NCBI GenBank assembly: GCA_900556615.1
Contig: USPP01000031.1
Location: 1 to 9,941, forward strand
From: an uncultured Eubacteriales bacterium
GTDB taxonomy: Bacteria > Bacillota > Clostridia > Oscillospirales > CAG-272
Length of the DNA: 9,941 nt
Reading direction: 5' to 3'
Shown here: positions 1-6,729 of the stretch, piece after piece
How positions within the stretch are numbered: the first letter of the stretch is position 1
How the letters are laid out: each line of letters begins with the position of its first letter
Translations under genes and position numbers: made by a program
Notes under the pieces: generated by a model
Database searches by the model: none
Seen by the model: the letters and a program-made list of their open reading frames with translations, nothing else
Told to the model about the DNA's origin: nothing

Positions 1-323
1 CTCAGATAACGCCCGAGACTTTTCATTGGCTTCAGACAAAGACAGGTGAAACTTTGAGTGACGATGCGCTTTCCGACCCGGAGACTGCGATAAGATACGG
101 CGCGCTTTTTCTCGGGCTTTTGCTCGATGAATTCAACTCTGCCGAGACTGCCGTAGCCGCCTATCATGCGGGGCGCGGCAGGGTCAATTCGTGGCTCAAG
201 GACGAGAATATATCGCCCGACGGCGTGAATCTTAAAGATATTCCGATTCCCGAAACGGCTCACTATGTGCGCAAAGTGATGCGCGCTGTGAATATATATA
301 ATTCCCTTTACAAATCAAGATAG
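1..323 (+). CDS. Lytic transglycosylase, C-terminal part of SLT domain (5' end outside window)
   Basis: Open from the window's left edge in the frame starting at base 3, giving about 106 residues to the TAG stop at 321-323. The visible part begins QITPETFHWLQ, matching the conserved stretch just after the catalytic-glutamate region of Slt/MltE-like transglycosylases (usually MQ-x-x-P-x-T). AAYHAGRGRVNSWL then corresponds to the family's AYNAGxGxVxxW motif, with His in place of the usual Asn, and IPIPETAHYVRKV matches the IPFxETRxYVxxV tail. These enzymes cleave the MurNAc-GlcNAc bond of peptidoglycan outside the membrane, forming anhydro-MurNAc ends. The catalytic Glu, any signal peptide and the N-terminus lie upstream. 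The DNA is GC-rich, like the first two thirds of the next gene. The stop codon overlaps the next gene's AGGAGG ribosome binding site. The family call is secure from the motifs; the subfamily is not determined. Confidence 0.85.
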   Translation, partial: QITPETFHWLQTKTGETLSDDALSDPETAIRYGALFLGLLLDEFNSAETAVAAYHAGRGRVNSWLKDENISPDGVNLKDIPIPETAHYVRKVMRAVNIYNSLYKSR

Positions 324-335
324 GAGGAATATAAA

Positions 336-1736
336 ATGAAGGACGAAAAAAATCCGGCGCAGGAGCTCAGAGAAAAGCTGTTTGCTCAGCCTAAGCACGC
401 CGCGCTGAGAATGAGCGACGATGAAATTTCCGCGGCGTTTGAGTGGTGCGAGGGATACAAAACCTTCCTCAGCGACAACAGAACCGAGCGCGAGATAACC
501 GCGTTTTCGCAGAAGCTCGCCGAGGCGCGCGGCTTCGAGAAGTTCGACTCGTCGAAGAAGTATTCGGCGGGCGACAAGGTCTGGTTCAATGTAAAAGAAA
601 AGGCGATTATCCTCGCCGTTTTCGGCACACGCCCGCTGAGCGACGGAGTCAAGATCGCGGCGGCGCATATCGACTCGCCCCGTCTCGATGTCAAACCCAA
701 CCCCATGTATGAGGATTGCGAGATTGCGCTCTTCAAGACTCACTACTACGGCGGTATAAAGAAATATCAGTGGCCGACAGTCCCGCTTTCGCTCCACGGC
801 GTTATCATCAAGGCGGACGGCGAGAAGATAACTGTTTCTATCGGCGACAAAGAGGGCGAGCCGCAGTTCGTTATCAGCGACCTGCTCCCGCATCTTGACA
901 GCACCATGGGCGAGCGCAAGGCTTCGCAGGTCATCAAGGGCGAAGAGCTCAATGTTCTTATCGGCAGCATGCCTTTCAGAAGCGACGAGGGCAGCGACCT
1001 CGTGAAGCTCAATATTCTGAAACTTCTCAATGAGAAATACGGTATCACCGAATCCGACTTCCTTTCCGCAGAGCTGGAGCTCGTTCCCGCATCGAGAGTT
1101 TCGGATATCGGCTTTGACCGCAGCCTCATCGGCGCCTACGGCCATGACGACCGCGTCTGTGCTTATCCCGAAATAACGGCGCTTTTTGATTCGATTGATA
1201 CTTCAAAGACTGTTTTCGCAGTCCTTGCCGATAAAGAAGAAACGGGAAGCGACGGTGTAACCGGTATGCAGGGGGAGCTTTTTTCCGATATTCTTTGGGA
1301 AGTATGCGAAGCGAAAAATGCAAATTACAGAATCGTTAAAGCCAATTCAAAATGCCTTTCGGCAGACGTGAATGCAGCTTTTGATCCGAATTATCCGGAG
1401 GTTCTTGAAAAGAGAAATGCTTGCTATGCCAACCGAGGCGTAGTTCTCTCAAAATTTACAGGTGCACGCGGAAAAAGCGGAACCTCTGACGCAACATCTG
1501 AATTTACCGCATATGTGAGAAATATGCTCAATAAAAACGCCGTTGTATGGCAGATGGCGGAGTTGGGTAAGGTTGATCAGGGAGGAGGCGGAACCGTTGC
1601 CAAATATATTGCCAATATGAATATTGATACAATTGATGTCGGCGTTCCGGTTATCTCCATGCATGCTCCGTACGAGGCTGTTTCAAAGCTTGATTTATAT
1701 ATGACCTATAAGGCATTCTGCGCATTTATCGGATAA
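336..1736 (+). CDS. M18-family zinc aminopeptidase (aspartyl aminopeptidase / aminopeptidase I type)
   Basis: A 466-residue metalloaminopeptidase, normal length for peptidase family M18. These cytoplasmic, usually dodecameric enzymes remove N-terminal residues from peptides with a two-metal centre. Candidate metal and catalytic residues are all visible in order: His111 in AAAHIDSPRLD, Asp271/Asp272 in YGHDDRVCAY, Glu301/Glu302 in DKEETGSDG, Asp344 in LSADVNAAFDP and His443 in ISMHAPYE. No signal peptide is seen. The ATG at 336 follows AGGAGG (322-327) at 8 bases, and that site overlaps the upstream stop. The stop is 7 bases before prfA. Oddity: codon use and GC content change abruptly at about 1155-1165, right after the HDDR motif. 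The first roughly 273 codons are GC-ending-rich (CTC, CGC, GCG, AAG) and the rest favour A/T endings, while protein homology continues without a break. Substrate preference (acidic versus neutral residues) cannot be read from the sequence. Confidence 0.92.
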   Translation: MKDEKNPAQELREKLFAQPKHAALRMSDDEISAAFEWCEGYKTFLSDNRTEREITAFSQKLAEARGFEKFDSSKKYSAGDKVWFNVKEKAIILAVFGTRPLSDGVKIAAAHIDSPRLDVKPNPMYEDCEIALFKTHYYGGIKKYQWPTVPLSLHGVIIKADGEKITVSIGDKEGEPQFVISDLLPHLDSTMGERKASQVIKGEELNVLIGSMPFRSDEGSDLVKLNILKLLNEKYGITESDFLSAELELVPASRVSDIGFDRSLIGAYGHDDRVCAYPEITALFDSIDTSKTVFAVLADKEETGSDGVTGMQGELFSDILWEVCEAKNANYRIVKANSKCLSADVNAAFDPNYPEVLEKRNACYANRGVVLSKFTGARGKSGTSDATSEFTAYVRNMLNKNAVVWQMAELGKVDQGGGGTVAKYIANMNIDTIDVGVPVISMHAPYEAVSKLDLYMTYKAFCAFIG

Positions 1737-1743
1737 TGATAAT

Positions 1744-2817
1744 ATGTTGATGAAACTAAAAGAAGCCGAACTTTATTATGAAAGCGTTTCGGAAAAGCTT
1801 TCTCAGCCGGGAATAGCCGCAGATCAGGCGGAATTTCGGCGTCTTATGCAGGAATATAAGCGCCTTACTCCCATAGTTTTAAAATATCGTGAATATCTTG
1901 AGGCCGAGAAACGCATTTCTGAGGCTGAGAAAATATTGTCTTCCGAAAGCGACGCAGAGCTTTGCCGACTTGCCTCGGACGAGTTGAAAGAGACCAAAGC
2001 GAGACGGGAACTCTTGTATTCCGAGCTTACGATTCTTTTGATTCCTCGTGACCCGAATGATAATAAAAATGTTATTGTAGAAATCAGGGCCGGAGCGGGA
2101 GGGGAAGAGGCAGCGCTCTTTGCAGCGTCATTATTCAGAATGTATTCTATGTATTCCGCGAATCAGGGATATAGAATTGATATTGTAAGCGCAAACGGAA
2201 CTGAGCTTGGCGGTTACCGGGAAATTTCCTTTATTATCGAGGGCGAAGGCGCCTATTCCCGGTTCAAATATGAAAGTGGTGTTCATCGTGTTCAAAGGGT
2301 TCCCGAAACCGAATCGCAGGGAAGAATACACACATCGACTGTTACGGTTGCGGTTCTGCCGGAAGCCGAAGAGGTCGAAATCGATATAGATCCCAATGAT
2401 CTGAAGATAGAGACAATTAAAAGTTCGGGCGCCGGCGGGCAGCATATCAATAAGACAGAGTCCGCAATAAGGATACTTCATAAGCCGACAGGAATCGTTG
2501 TTGAGTGCCAGGATGAACGTTCACAATATAAAAATCGAGACAGGGCAATGAAGATTCTTCGCTCAAAGCTGTTTGATATAAAACGCTCTGAACAGGATAG
2601 CAAAATCGCTGCGGAGCGCCGTTCCCAGGTCGGAACCGGAGATCGCAGTGAAAAAATCAGAACCTATAATTATCCTCAAAGCCGTATGACAGATCACCGC
2701 ATCGGGTATTCCTCCTATAGCCTTGACAGCTTTCTTGACGGAAATATCGGAGATTTGATCGATGCACTGGCAACGGTAGATGCCGCTGAAAAATTAAAAA
2801 AGACAGAAGAAAAATGA
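1744..2817 (+). CDS. prfA: Peptide chain release factor 1
   Basis: A 357-residue class I release factor, the usual RF1 length. It recognises UAA and UAG in the ribosomal A site and triggers hydrolysis of peptidyl-tRNA. The catalytic GGQ is at residues 231-233 within GAGGQHINKTESAIR, and its Gln is the usual target of the PrmC methyltransferase. The stop-codon recognition tripeptide is PET (187-189) in RVPETESQGRIHTST, the RF1 P-x-T form; RF2 would have SPF. The N-terminal helical domain (about 1-100) and the EIRAGAGGEEAALFA segment are also typical. ATG 1744 is preferred over ATG 1750 because RF1 proteins normally begin ML-x-x-L; no strong Shine-Dalgarno precedes it, so coupling to the upstream gene is likely. 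The 3' end overlaps the Sua5 gene by ATGA. prmC, which often follows prfA, is not here. Confidence 0.97.
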   Translation: MLMKLKEAELYYESVSEKLSQPGIAADQAEFRRLMQEYKRLTPIVLKYREYLEAEKRISEAEKILSSESDAELCRLASDELKETKARRELLYSELTILLIPRDPNDNKNVIVEIRAGAGGEEAALFAASLFRMYSMYSANQGYRIDIVSANGTELGGYREISFIIEGEGAYSRFKYESGVHRVQRVPETESQGRIHTSTVTVAVLPEAEEVEIDIDPNDLKIETIKSSGAGGQHINKTESAIRILHKPTGIVVECQDERSQYKNRDRAMKILRSKLFDIKRSEQDSKIAAERRSQVGTGDRSEKIRTYNYPQSRMTDHRIGYSSYSLDSFLDGNIGDLIDALATVDAAEKLKKTEEK

Positions 2818-3824
2818 ATACACTGAAAATTAAATATACAGGAAGTACTTCACTGATTCCTGCTGCAGAAATTATCAAAAACGGTGGAATTGTTGCATTT
2901 CCTACCGAGACGGTTTACGGTCTCGGCGGAAATGCACTTGATCCTCTCGCGGCGGGAAAAATATATGCTGCAAAAGGGAGACCTTCCGATAATCCTCTTA
3001 TAGTGCATCTTGCTAAAGTTCAGGATGCCGGCAAGTACTGTTATACAAACGATTTGTTTTATCAAATTGCAGACGCTTTTATGCCGGGACCTCTTACTGT
3101 AATACTTCCGAAAAAATCAAATATTCCTGACAGTGTGACCGGAGGTCTTGATTCCGTCGGAATCAGAGTTCCTTCTCACAAGATTGCAAATGAACTTATA
3201 AAATTGTCAGGGGTACCGATTGCCGCTCCTTCTGCCAATCTGTCCGGTAAGCCGAGCCCTACCGAATTTTCACATATAGAGCATGACTTGGACGGGCGCG
3301 CTGACGCTCTTATCGACGGAGGAAACTGCGACTTCGGTGTGGAGTCTACGATTATCAAATTGAACGGAAATGAAATCATACTTCTTCGCCCCGGCGCTGT
3401 AACCGCGGAAATGCTCTCTTTGTTTTGCGATAAGTTAACGATTGATAAAGCTGTTACCGAAAAATTTGACGGAGTTCCTCTTGCTCCCGGGATGAAGTAC
3501 CGACATTATGCTCCTGAGTGTCCTCTTACTATTCTTGAAGGAAGCGATGAAGCGGTGTATGAATTTTTGTCATGCAGAGAAAAACGCGGTGTAATTTGTT
3601 TTGATGAGGATCTACCCCATATATTGGGAAAGTATGTCTTCTCATGCGGTCCGATTCATGATTCACTGAAGCAAGCGCAAAATTTGTTTTCCTGTCTGAG
3701 AAAATTTGATCAGATACACGACATAGACATAATTTACGCACGTATGCCGTCAAAGGCAGGAATAGGTCTTGCGGTATTCAACAGGCTTATCAAAGCATCT
3801 GGATTTAACATAAGGAAGCTTTGA
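2814..3824 (+). CDS. L-threonylcarbamoyladenylate synthase, two-domain Sua5/YwlC type
   Basis: This 336-residue protein makes threonylcarbamoyl-AMP from threonine, bicarbonate and ATP, the first step of t6A formation at position 37 of ANN-decoding tRNAs, in the cytoplasm. The N-terminal YrdC domain (about 10-200) shows TETVYGLGGNA, the KGRPSDNPL motif with Lys54 and Arg56, PGPLTVILP, and PSANLSGKPSPT with Ser140-Ala-Asn142. The linker motif PGMKYRHYAPE begins near residue 225 and is followed by the smaller Sua5 C-terminal domain ending MPSKAGIGLAVFNRLIKASG. That extra domain separates Sua5/YwlC from the short TsaC form. The start codon overlaps the prfA stop (ATGA), implying translational coupling. 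Its partners TsaB, TsaD and TsaE are not in the window. Pairing with prfA fits the prfA-ywlC neighbourhood of many Firmicutes, though the intervening prmC is missing here. Confidence 0.94.
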   Translation: MNTLKIKYTGSTSLIPAAEIIKNGGIVAFPTETVYGLGGNALDPLAAGKIYAAKGRPSDNPLIVHLAKVQDAGKYCYTNDLFYQIADAFMPGPLTVILPKKSNIPDSVTGGLDSVGIRVPSHKIANELIKLSGVPIAAPSANLSGKPSPTEFSHIEHDLDGRADALIDGGNCDFGVESTIIKLNGNEIILLRPGAVTAEMLSLFCDKLTIDKAVTEKFDGVPLAPGMKYRHYAPECPLTILEGSDEAVYEFLSCREKRGVICFDEDLPHILGKYVFSCGPIHDSLKQAQNLFSCLRKFDQIHDIDIIYARMPSKAGIGLAVFNRLIKASGFNIRKL

Positions 3825-3859
3825 TACAATCAAATCATAAATGGTAAAGGAAAGCTAAA

Positions 3860-6091
3860 ATGGCAAGAAAGAAGAATACGGCAAAAGCTCAGCCTACCGA
3901 TTTTTCCGCAGTGGCAGAGGTTGTTCAACAGCCGATCACCGAGACAATTGAAAAAAATTTTATGCCCTATGCAATGAGCGTAATCGTTTCAAGAGCGATT
4001 CCGGCGATCGACGGATTCAAGCCTTCCCACCGTAAGCTGTTATATACGATGTATAAAATGGGACTTCTCACAGGCGCAAAAACGAAATCAGCAAATGTTG
4101 TCGGTCAGACGATGAAGCTCAATCCCCACGGCGATCAGGCAATCTATGCGACTTTGGTGCGTTTGACAAGGGGAAACGAGGCTCTTTTGCACCCTTTTAT
4201 CGACTCCAAAGGAAGCTTTGGAAAGCATTACAGCTCTGATATGGACTATGCCGCTCCGCGTTATACAGAATGTAAGCTGGACAAGCTTTGTAATGAGATT
4301 TTTGGCGGAATTGACAAAGATGCTGTGGAATTTTGTGATAACTACGATAATTCGATGCAGGAGCCGGTTTTGCTGCCTACTGCGTTTCCCAACGTGCTCG
4401 TTTCTCCGAATCTCGGGGTTGCAGTGGGAATGGCTTGTTCCATATGCTCCTTCAATCTCGCTGAAATTTGTGACGGGACAATACAACTCTTAAAAAATCC
4501 CGATACCGATATTGATCGTCTTGTTGATATTATACGCGCTCCCGATTTTCCGAGCGGCGGAAATATGATATACGACAGGGAACGGTATAAGGATATTTTT
4601 CGGACGGGACGCGGATCCGTAAAAGTAAGGGCAAGGTATACATATGATAAGGACGCTAACTGTATCGATGTTCTTCAAATACCGTATTCGACGACTATTG
4701 AAGCGATTATAAAAAAAATTACGCAGTATATCAAGGAAGGCAAGCTTAAGGAAATAACCGATGTCCGTGACGAAATCGACTTGAACGGATTCAAGCTTAC
4801 GATAGATTTACGCAGAGGCGTCGATCCTGACAGATTGATGACAAAGCTTTTCGGTATGACCTCGCTTGAGGATTCCTTTGAATGCAATTTTAATATACTT
4901 ATCGATGGAACTCCGAAAACTCTCGGGGTGAAAGAAATTCTCGGCGAATGGATCAAGTTTCGCACGAATTCGGTACGTCATGAGCTTACATTTGATTTAA
5001 ATAAAAAGAAGGAGAAGCTTCACCTGCTTCTCGGACTCGGAAAAATTCTTCTGGATATTGACAAGGCAATCAAAATTGTCCGAGAGACTGCGCTTGAGAA
5101 GGATGTGGTACCGAATCTTATGACCGGATTCGGAATCGATCAAATACAAGCAGAATATATTGCCGAAATAAAGCTCAGAAACCTAAATCGAGAATATATC
5201 ATCAGCCGGATAAAGGAAATAGAAAGCCTTCAAAAAGAAATTGCCGAGCTTGAACAAACCATCGGTTCCGATACAAGAATAAAGAATATCATTGCTGCAC
5301 AGCTTCGCGAAATAAAACAAAAATACGGAAAACCGAGGCTTACTCAGCTCATCGGAGCAGAGGATATAATTGAATATAAAGAAGATGACATCGAAAACTA
5401 TAATGTAAAGCTTATATTCACAAAAGAAGGTTATTTTAAGAAAATTACTTTGCTTTCTTATCGTGGAAATGACGAACAAAAGCTAAAGGAGGGCGACAGC
5501 GTTCTCACATGTGCTGATGCTTCAAACAGCGACGAGCTATTATTCTTTTCCGATAAAGCACAGGTGTATAAGGCAAAGGCAAGCGATTTTGATACAGTGA
5601 AAGCTTCGCAGCTTGGCGAATATATTCCGGCTAAGCTCGGGTTCGATGAAGGAGAGCGTGCCATAGCGATGAAGTCGGTATCGGATTATTCTTCTGCCGG
5701 ATATGCCGCTGTATTTTTTGAAAACGGCAAGGGAGTCAGAATACCAATATCGATATATGAAACAAAGACAAATCGCAAAAAGCTGACTAACGCTTATTCC
5801 GCATCATGTGCTCCGATCGGGGTACTGTTTTCTTCCAATGAGGACAGGGATGTCCTTTTGGTCAGTGATCAGAAAAAAGCCGCGATTATTTCCTTATCGC
5901 TTGTTCCGGAAAAAGCAACAAGAACTTCTCAGGGCGTTTCTGTCATAACGCTGAAAAAGGGAAGCAATCTTATATTTGCCGATACAGAACCGGAAAAATA
6001 TCTTGCAGATACAAGAAAATATCGTAAAAATAAGCTCCCTGCTTCCGGTGTTGTATTGTCTGATGAGGAGAAGAAAAAATTTCCGTTTTAA
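3860..6091 (+). CDS. Divergent type IIA DNA topoisomerase subunit A (GyrA/ParC-like)
   Basis: A 743-residue GyrA/ParC homologue, the DNA-cleaving and rejoining subunit that works with an ATPase B subunit. The cleavage-reunion domain runs from about residue 30 to 490: FMPYAMSVIVSRAIP, DGFKPSHRKLLYTMY, the active-site AAPRYTE with catalytic Tyr135, and GVAVGM. A coiled-coil stretch (about 445-480) follows, then a degenerate beta-pinwheel C-terminal domain (about 514-720). Differences from E. coli GyrA by eye alignment are Ser83 to Gln93, Asp87 to Ala97, Arg32 to Ile50, and KYHPHGD to KLNPHGD. No GyrA-box (QRRGGKG-like) is visible, so DNA wrapping and negative supercoiling are doubtful and a topoisomerase IV-like or other role is more likely. 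The start follows AAGGA (3847-3851) at 8 bases. No B-subunit gene adjoins it, which is unusual for parC. I recall similar proteins in Clostridia annotated as topoisomerase IV subunit A, so this is probably a known clade of unclear role. Confidence 0.88.
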   Translation: MARKKNTAKAQPTDFSAVAEVVQQPITETIEKNFMPYAMSVIVSRAIPAIDGFKPSHRKLLYTMYKMGLLTGAKTKSANVVGQTMKLNPHGDQAIYATLVRLTRGNEALLHPFIDSKGSFGKHYSSDMDYAAPRYTECKLDKLCNEIFGGIDKDAVEFCDNYDNSMQEPVLLPTAFPNVLVSPNLGVAVGMACSICSFNLAEICDGTIQLLKNPDTDIDRLVDIIRAPDFPSGGNMIYDRERYKDIFRTGRGSVKVRARYTYDKDANCIDVLQIPYSTTIEAIIKKITQYIKEGKLKEITDVRDEIDLNGFKLTIDLRRGVDPDRLMTKLFGMTSLEDSFECNFNILIDGTPKTLGVKEILGEWIKFRTNSVRHELTFDLNKKKEKLHLLLGLGKILLDIDKAIKIVRETALEKDVVPNLMTGFGIDQIQAEYIAEIKLRNLNREYIISRIKEIESLQKEIAELEQTIGSDTRIKNIIAAQLREIKQKYGKPRLTQLIGAEDIIEYKEDDIENYNVKLIFTKEGYFKKITLLSYRGNDEQKLKEGDSVLTCADASNSDELLFFSDKAQVYKAKASDFDTVKASQLGEYIPAKLGFDEGERAIAMKSVSDYSSAGYAAVFFENGKGVRIPISIYETKTNRKKLTNAYSASCAPIGVLFSSNEDRDVLLVSDQKKAAIISLSLVPEKATRTSQGVSVITLKKGSNLIFADTEPEKYLADTRKYRKNKLPASGVVLSDEEKKKFPF

Positions 6092-6099
6092 AATTTTTT
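6074..6099 (+). terminator. A/T-only inverted repeat at the end of the topoisomerase gene (weak terminator candidate)
   Basis: Nine bases at 6074-6082 (AAAAAATTT) are the exact reverse complement of 6091-6099 (AAATTTTTT), with an 8-base loop that includes most of the stop region. The second arm is itself a T run, and another T run follows at about 6110-6117. With no G-C pair in the stem it would be a poor intrinsic terminator, and it may be chance in an A/T-rich gap. It is listed because transcription probably needs to end before the new promoter at 6122. Confidence 0.25.
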
Positions 6100-6121
6100 G
6101 CGATAATATGTTTTTTTCAAT

Positions 6122-6157
6122 TTGACAGTTGATATTATAATCATATTATGTTATAAT
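6122..6157 (+). promoter_or_regulatory. Two overlapping sigma-A-type promoters for the secreted-protein/SpoIID unit
   Basis: Two promoter-like pairs interleave. The first is TTGACA (6122-6127), a 16-base spacer, then TATTAT (6144-6149). The second is TTGATA (6129-6134), a 17-base spacer, then TATAAT (6152-6157), preceded by TG at 6149-6150 to give an extended -10 (TGTTATAAT). Both read toward the gene starting at 6226, and the second would start transcription near 6164, leaving a leader of about 62 bases. Between the genes this is the only site where both boxes are close to consensus with good spacing. Two starts 8 bases apart could mean robust vegetative expression. Nothing here identifies a sporulation sigma factor. 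Confidence 0.7.
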
Positions 6158-6225
6158 GTTTTATCATCAGGATTCCGAAGTCTCTTTGCTGCGGAACAAA
6201 ACGGCTTGAAAGGACGGAAATCAAA

Positions 6226-6729
6226 ATGAAAAGATTTTCAAAGCTCACGACAGTATTTGTTTTTATGTTGGCGGCTCTTACTCTCTGTGTTTCCGCTGAC
6301 GGAGTTTATTCTTCGCACGATGACCCGCTTGTTTCTCTCAGCTATGTAAACGACATTCTTGCTCCCGAGATTGCGTCACAAATTATGGCAAAAGTCGAGG
6401 CAGAATATGTAAAAATATCCGATATAAGCATCGCTTCATCTGGCTCTTACACTTATTTGTCACTCAGTCAGGGACAAACGCTGATGGCGGATTCCTGTTG
6501 TGAAGTAATTTTACTTGACGGGGTATCAGCTGCCGTTATAACCTCCGCAGCAAATATAAATGCCGGGGCAGGATTAAGCGATCTCACATCAGGATCGGTT
6601 GTGAAAAACGGAGCAGCTATTCCTGTTAATCATTATTTAGTAATACCGAAAGGTGACGGTAGAGGTTTTACCGTTACTTCCGATACTGCAAATATATTGG
6701 TAAGGGGTGAGTACAATATCACAGGTTAA
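6226..6729 (+). CDS. Small secreted protein of unknown function
   Basis: A 167-residue protein I do not recognise by name. It has a clear Sec signal peptide: basic start (MKRFSK), hydrophobic core about residues 8-22, and a likely signal peptidase I cleavage after Val-Ser-Ala24. The mature part of about 143 residues has no further membrane segment. An N-terminal portion with LVSLSYVNDILAPEI and a predicted helix is followed by a beta-rich part with SGSYTYLSLSQGQTLMADS, CCEVILLDGVSAAVI, LTSGSVVKNGAAIPVNHY and DGRGFTVTSDTANILVRGEY. That part looks like a compact all-beta fold. AAAGGA (6209-6214) precedes the ATG by 11 bases. Its 3' end overlaps the SpoIID-domain gene by 23 bases, so the two are very likely co-translated and functionally linked at the envelope. 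Cys21 sits in LTLC, which does not fit a lipobox. Confidence 0.8.
   Translation: MKRFSKLTTVFVFMLAALTLCVSADGVYSSHDDPLVSLSYVNDILAPEIASQIMAKVEAEYVKISDISIASSGSYTYLSLSQGQTLMADSCCEVILLDGVSAAVITSAANINAGAGLSDLTSGSVVKNGAAIPVNHYLVIPKGDGRGFTVTSDTANILVRGEYNITG

Noticed and set aside
315..1145. Long antisense open frame of 276 codons on the minus strand, opposite the transglycosylase end and aminopeptidase.
   Set aside because: It is a shadow of the GC-rich coding strand: composition is low-complexity-like, no domain is recognisable, and it ends where the GC bias of the aminopeptidase gene ends.
3825..3859. Gap before the topoisomerase gene, checked for a promoter or terminator.
   Set aside because: Only 35 bases; it contains a ribosome binding site but no convincing -35/-10 pair or G/C hairpin.
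4218..4493. Plus-strand open frame of 91 codons in another frame inside the topoisomerase gene.
   Set aside because: Fully contained in the conserved cleavage-reunion domain coding sequence, with no supporting start site or homology.
6173..6196. Small inverted repeat TTCCG...CGGAA in the leader before the secreted-protein gene, considered as a riboswitch or attenuator.
   Set aside because: Only five base pairs across a 14-base loop, with no known riboswitch core and no poly-T run after it; too weak to call.
6286..6291. Possible lipoprotein cysteine (Cys21 in LTLC) in the small secreted protein.
   Set aside because: The residue before Cys is Leu rather than Gly, Ala or Ser, so the lipobox fails; a Val-Ser-Ala signal peptidase I site fits better.
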